Source: Euwallacea fornicatus | Taxonomy: Eukaryota > Arthropoda > Insecta > Coleoptera > Curculionidae | Direction: 5' to 3' | Assembly: GCF_040115645.1 (NCBI RefSeq) | Contig: NC_089551.1 | Location: 4,836,001 to 4,900,000 of the forward strand | DNA: 64,000 nucleotides | Program-made: the position numbers and the translations under genes | Shown here: one piece after another, positions 59,831-64,000 of the stretch | How the letters are laid out: every line of letters begins with the position of its first letter | Numbering within the stretch: position 1 is the first letter of the stretch | Notes under the pieces: model-generated | What the model was told of the DNA's origin: nothing | Databases searched by the model: none | What the model saw: only the letters and a program-made list of their open reading frames with translations

Positions 59831-60164
59831 AACTAATAAATAATAAATAAGCGTTTTTAGCTCGTAGGTTAGACCTGATACGAAATAGTTATTTAAGTGC
59901 TGAATGAGTAGTGTTAAAGATGTGCAAATGTGTAAGGTTTTATGACATGAATCAGTTTATAACCGAACGCGCTTACGAGGGAGTCTATGAATGGTTGAGT
60001 CGAAACAATTGCGTCTTTTTGAAAAATACCGTAAGCTAAAACGGCCTTTCAAAAGTGACTGAAATTGTCATTGAAATGCGGTTGTAAATAAAATAGTATA
60101 CAGGCTATGGTTGAAAATGATCTTTGCATAGTTCACGGTAAATTGAATATTTGAGGTTTCCATA
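59831..60164. other. No gene seen
   Basis: AT-rich sequence between the transposase remnant and the MITE. Confidence 0.35.
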
Positions 60165-60166
60165 TA

Positions 60167-60644
60167 CAGTGACTGGCAGAAAGTACGCGCCATATAAGAA
60201 TGTTTTTATTTGAGTTTATCAGAAAAATTAATTTTTGGTTGGTGCATTTCTACAAACTCAAAACTCAGTTTATATAGTTTTATATCTCATTTCATGTGGG
60301 GAAAATTTGAAAAGTTTGAAAATGGTTCATGAGTAAAACATCTTAATTTTTTATTTTAGAAGAAACATGTATTATGGAAAGTTATTTAGAATGAAAAGAT
60401 AAGTCGAATAATGAATTTTCGAATTTCTATTCCATAAAACACCTTTTCGAAATTTTTTATCATTTACCTCGTACAGGAATAAGACAAATTTATTTAATAT
60501 GCCAGTGTGATTTCACACGGGATTAAAAATACAAATAATATTTTGAGTTTGCAGGAATGCACAAACTTTTATCAAAAATATAATATTTTGATCAATTCAA
60601 ATTAAAAAAAAATCCTTATGGTACGCACTTTTTGCTGGTCACTG
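60167..60644. mobile_element. 478-bp Tc1/mariner-type MITE
   Basis: Inverted ends of about 100 bases: CAGTGACTGGCAGAAAGTAC and CAGTGACCAGCAAAAAGTGC (read from the right), with TGCAT-TC-CAAACTCAAAA further in. TA duplications lie at 60165-60166 and 60645-60646. No coding sequence. Different termini from the CAGGGTG foldbacks. Confidence 0.9.
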
Positions 60645-60646
60645 TA

Positions 60647-63600
60647 TGTTCAATATATTTTTTGTCAATTTCTCTATAGCATTTATCGGAAATTTTGTAG
60701 ACAACATTATTTGCGTAATTTGGGCACAAAATTTCGTTGCTTTCGAAAAATATCCGAGCCCAGTTTGCATGCTTTGTTACCTTTCTTTGATCAACGATAG
60801 AGTATTACACGTGCAGTACTAGTACATTACATTACGAGAACAATACGCAGCACGTTACGAGCAAAACGAAAGTTTGCGACGGGGCCGCAAACGCAGTCAA
60901 TAAATTCGTCGAGAAAAGCAACATGCCTTGGTTTCGTGTAACGCACAGTAGTTTTTGTGTGGTTTGCTCAGTTTGAAAATGTTCTGAAAATAAAAACTGT
61001 ACTGGCCATGAGATCATAAACGTAATAATTTCTTAATAAATGTGCCAATCGCTAATGATAACGTATTTTTGTTTGCGTTCCGAGAACTTGGAAGAACACA
61101 TATAAAACACGCCTAGTGGTATGATTCCTAGTCATGCTACCGACGTGCCGGAGCTTAGCACTGTGAGGTAATATAATTACATTATGTAGCGTGCGATAAA
61201 GTATCTCTCTCCTCATTCAGGCATATTTCAATATCTCACTTACCGATCTGTTATTTTTCTGTCACCAGAACTTATAGAAAGCCATAAATTTTCTTCCGAC
61301 AAAACAAAATAACAAGATTCCTTTCTGATCGAAGAGAAAATATATTAGTGATTAGTACCACCATAGATTACCATCTCGAGTGCAAAATCGAGTTAGAACC
61401 CACTCATTGTTGGCGTGAGCCTCTTAAAATCAAAGAACTGAGATACCGCAAACTTGCTTCCATCTATAGCAAATTCCTACTGGTCACAATAATATTATTC
61501 TCTTGAAACGTGTGCAAGATAATCTGCTTTAGCAAAGTTTCAGGAAAGATAAGCTGGTTGATAAGACAGTCTTTGATCTTAGAGGTAAAGTATCTAAATA
61601 CGGATTTTTGTAACGCAATATACCGACAAAACATAATAGACCCAGAAGCAGTTGTTAAGTATTAGACTGGTGCTCTTTTAAAGTTAAGGACAAGAGAAAA
61701 TGGTATTACAAAGGTGAGTCGACTATTGTCTGCTTGATCTGTCCTCATGGACATAATGTATCTTTATGAATGTATATGTTTACTAAACAGGAGATTATGT
61801 GTTTTGTACTTTCGAGAATTTTGAAATGGATTTTAGGATTATTCCCATTATTTATTGTTGTTGGTTGACACGGTTTGGAGATCTTTGTGCCATTTGGGCT
61901 ACTGCATTTTTTTTATTTTACTTAACTACGGATGATTCACGGGTACATCCACCAACAAGGTATTTTTAATATTTGTAATATGTTTGGTATTTCGTTACAA
62001 ACCGTTCTGTACTTCTGTCGAGGAGATATTGCGGCCTACAACGTACGTTAATTGGGTGAAGTAGAGCTAATGAAGCAGTGATTCCACAGCTGACTCCACG
62101 GAAAGTCTTTCTCCTGTAAATTTTTTTAAAATCTTAATGATTCCGATTTTAATGAAACTGAATTGAATTTATTTTATTTTTAGAACTTCTCAAGAGTCTG
62201 CCTCAAAAAAAAAAATTCTTCCCAACCACTTAACGCTGGAAGTGCCCATAAAAAAATACCTTCCGCTTTCACAGATCCACGAGTGGTCTACCAAAAATCG
62301 ACAACAAATATCTATGTCTTTGATAAGCCGCCATTGTGTGCCGTTCTTTATTTACCGTAAAGTATTTTTGATACTTTTTTGAACACACCATCATTGAAAG
62401 CGGCTAAACTTCTTCTTCGTGCATGAACCCCCCACGGGGTTACGGGTATTCTTTGTGGTAGAGGCGTCGAGTTGTTAATAATCTTGAGCCTCATAAATAT
62501 AGGGTCTGGATCAAGTAAATTAGATGGTGGGCCAGTGACGTGCCCTTGAAATATTTGATGCAATTAGCTAAAATGTGATTTAAGCAGAGCGAAGCAAAGA
62601 CGTGAGACACCATAAAACGCACTGAACGCGCCCTTCGGTGCCATTTTTAAAATGGCAACTGAAAAATTAAAAACAAAATGAAATAAAGCATTTCATTAAA
62701 ATTAAAATTAGAATGCAGGATAATCTGTTTGTTATCGCATTTGCTAGACACTTCATATAGAGCAAAACGTTAAAAATTCGAGTTGCAGAACGAGGTACTG
62801 TGTATGTTGAAAAATCATAGAAAAATACATAAAGTGTATAAAAAGTGCGGCATACTAAAAATCGTTTTTTTAATTCAACATTTCTATCTCATGAAATGGT
62901 TCATTGTGCGCAATTGCTTTAATGGATCCTGGAAATTATCAGCGAATCGAGTTTCTTGCGCACTGTAGAAGATCATTTTTTTGATATACAAAAGAACTTT
63001 GGAATAAGATCCTGCAGGTTTGAAAAATGGTAATACTTATAGTAGAAGTTCTCTCTATAAAGTGAAAAGTTTTCTCTTCGATTGCATAAACAGGGATACC
63101 ATTCGCCCAATCCTGTACCTCACTTTGACTTTCTCAAGCAAACCGCCAGCACTAATTTTCTTGGTTTCCACATATTTCTCCTGTACGTTGAGAAAACAGT
63201 TTTTCATACGTCGAGGGGATAGGGGTAGTATCCAGTGCCCTGACAGTTAATTTGATGAAAAATTTCAATGTCGTCCAATGAAAAATTACTACTCTACGCC
63301 TATGTCGAAACGCGTTATAAGAGACATCATTAGTCGGATTAACTAGCTTTGCGGTTACTCGATGCTGTCACATACACAAGAGTAAAAAAGGCATTGTTAC
63401 CTACTCTATAATAATGGTTTAAACAGCGTCGTTACAAGGCGTAAACAATCGGATTGAGTCGTTTGTTGGCCACGGGGGGCCATTTAAAATCCGCTCTTCT
63501 GTTGAACGTTTTTGCTACAGTTTCATCGAGGAAACATCTCTTCTATACGCAGTGGTACGAGTGTCTTTTCAAAGAGACCGGTGTATGGAAATGTAACAAT

Positions 63601-64000
63601 AGAACAGGAATTGGGAGTGTGGTTGCCTCTGATAATCGTATATGGGAAAATCAATTCAATATAATTTTAGCCCTAGCAGACGCAGTAACCTTTTGATGGT
63701 CTGGAAGACCTCAGAGACTTTAGACTAATACCTCTTAAGAGCGAGCAAATATAATCTAAATTGACACTTCGTCGATCATTAAAAAAAGTTTATTAAATTT
63801 TAAAGTTTTATAACGTATTTTACAACCCTATTGGCAAATCCAATCCAAATTCAATGGACTTTCCGGCGGGACAGTTATGAAATATGGGTAGCGAGTTAGC
63901 CGGATTTACAAACTTGACATTGGATTTGGCTTCGGTGCCAGTTCCGAACGTCGACGCTGTATTCGTAGCACAGCTTGATAGATCAATTGATAATCTGCAA
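60647..64000. other. No gene seen; far upstream of Rx
   Basis: No recognisable gene, exon or repeat. The frame at 62348-62563 (-), reading TPLPQRIPVTPWGVHARRR, has protein-like composition but I cannot assign it; a retroelement fragment is possible. Confidence 0.35.

Noticed and set aside
62348..62563. 71-residue frame with PLPQRIPVTPWGVHARRR-like text
   Set aside because: Suggestive of a retroelement but no second motif supports it.

Overview
This window is a stretch of an insect genome, most likely a beetle. It carries one recognisable host gene, the retinal homeobox gene Rx, on the minus strand. Three exons were assembled from the sequence: exon 1 at 58559-58742 (start codon and octapeptide), exon 2 at 42221-42489 (most of the homeodomain) and exon 3 at 3663-4037 (end of the homeodomain and OAR tail). 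They join in phase into a 275-residue protein. The gene spans about 55 kb because intron 1 is about 16.1 kb and intron 2 about 38.2 kb. The organism call rests on the insect-type Rx, the AT-rich introns, and a load of Tc1/mariner and long-inverted-repeat DNA transposons.

Almost everything else is mobile DNA inside the Rx introns. I recognise four groups. (1) Mariner: one copy at 24548-25835 has an uninterrupted 344-residue transposase, there are three decayed irritans-like copies (12177, 29127, 42894), and one other decayed mariner at 51060. (2) Tc1: one copy at 19669-21094 has a single apparent frameshift, two decayed copies of another family share the same termini (8447 and 39346), and there are further remnants at 1340 and 38500. 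(3) A DDxD group of the IS630-Tc1-mariner superfamily with wide (about 41-residue) catalytic spacing and long terminal inverted repeats; its members range from decayed transposase copies to nearly non-coding foldback elements. (4) Non-LTR retrotransposon fragments: two copies of one Jockey-like family and one R1-like 3' end.

Layout from low to high coordinates: Rx 3' end and exon 3 (3.2-4.1 kb); a palindromic element with a transposase in each arm, one arm split by a Tc1 (5.7-10.4 kb); R1-like fragment and mariner (11.2-13.4); long-TIR element (15.7-17.0); Tc1 (19.7-21.1); two foldbacks, a retrotransposon fragment and the intact mariner nested in a foldback (21.2-26.0); long-TIR element and mariner (27.8-30.4); a nested cluster of three foldbacks inside an outer repeat pair (33.0-36.8); a three-deep Tc1/Tc1/foldback nest (38.5-41.9); Rx exon 2 (42.2-42.5); mariner (42.9-44.1); foldback, retrotransposon fragment and long-TIR element (45.4-49.0); mariner (51.1-51.9); foldback (54.0-54.9); a 151-bp alternating tandem repeat against exon 1 (57.5-58.5); exon 1; and about 5 kb of upstream sequence with a 478-bp MITE.

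The most notable points are that several apparently non-coding foldbacks keep readable N- or C-terminal transposase remnants in their loops, the nested foldback cluster at 33-37 kb, the mirror-image transposase element at 5.7-10.4 kb, and the 151-bp A/B dimer array beside Rx exon 1. All coordinates and comparisons were made by eye.
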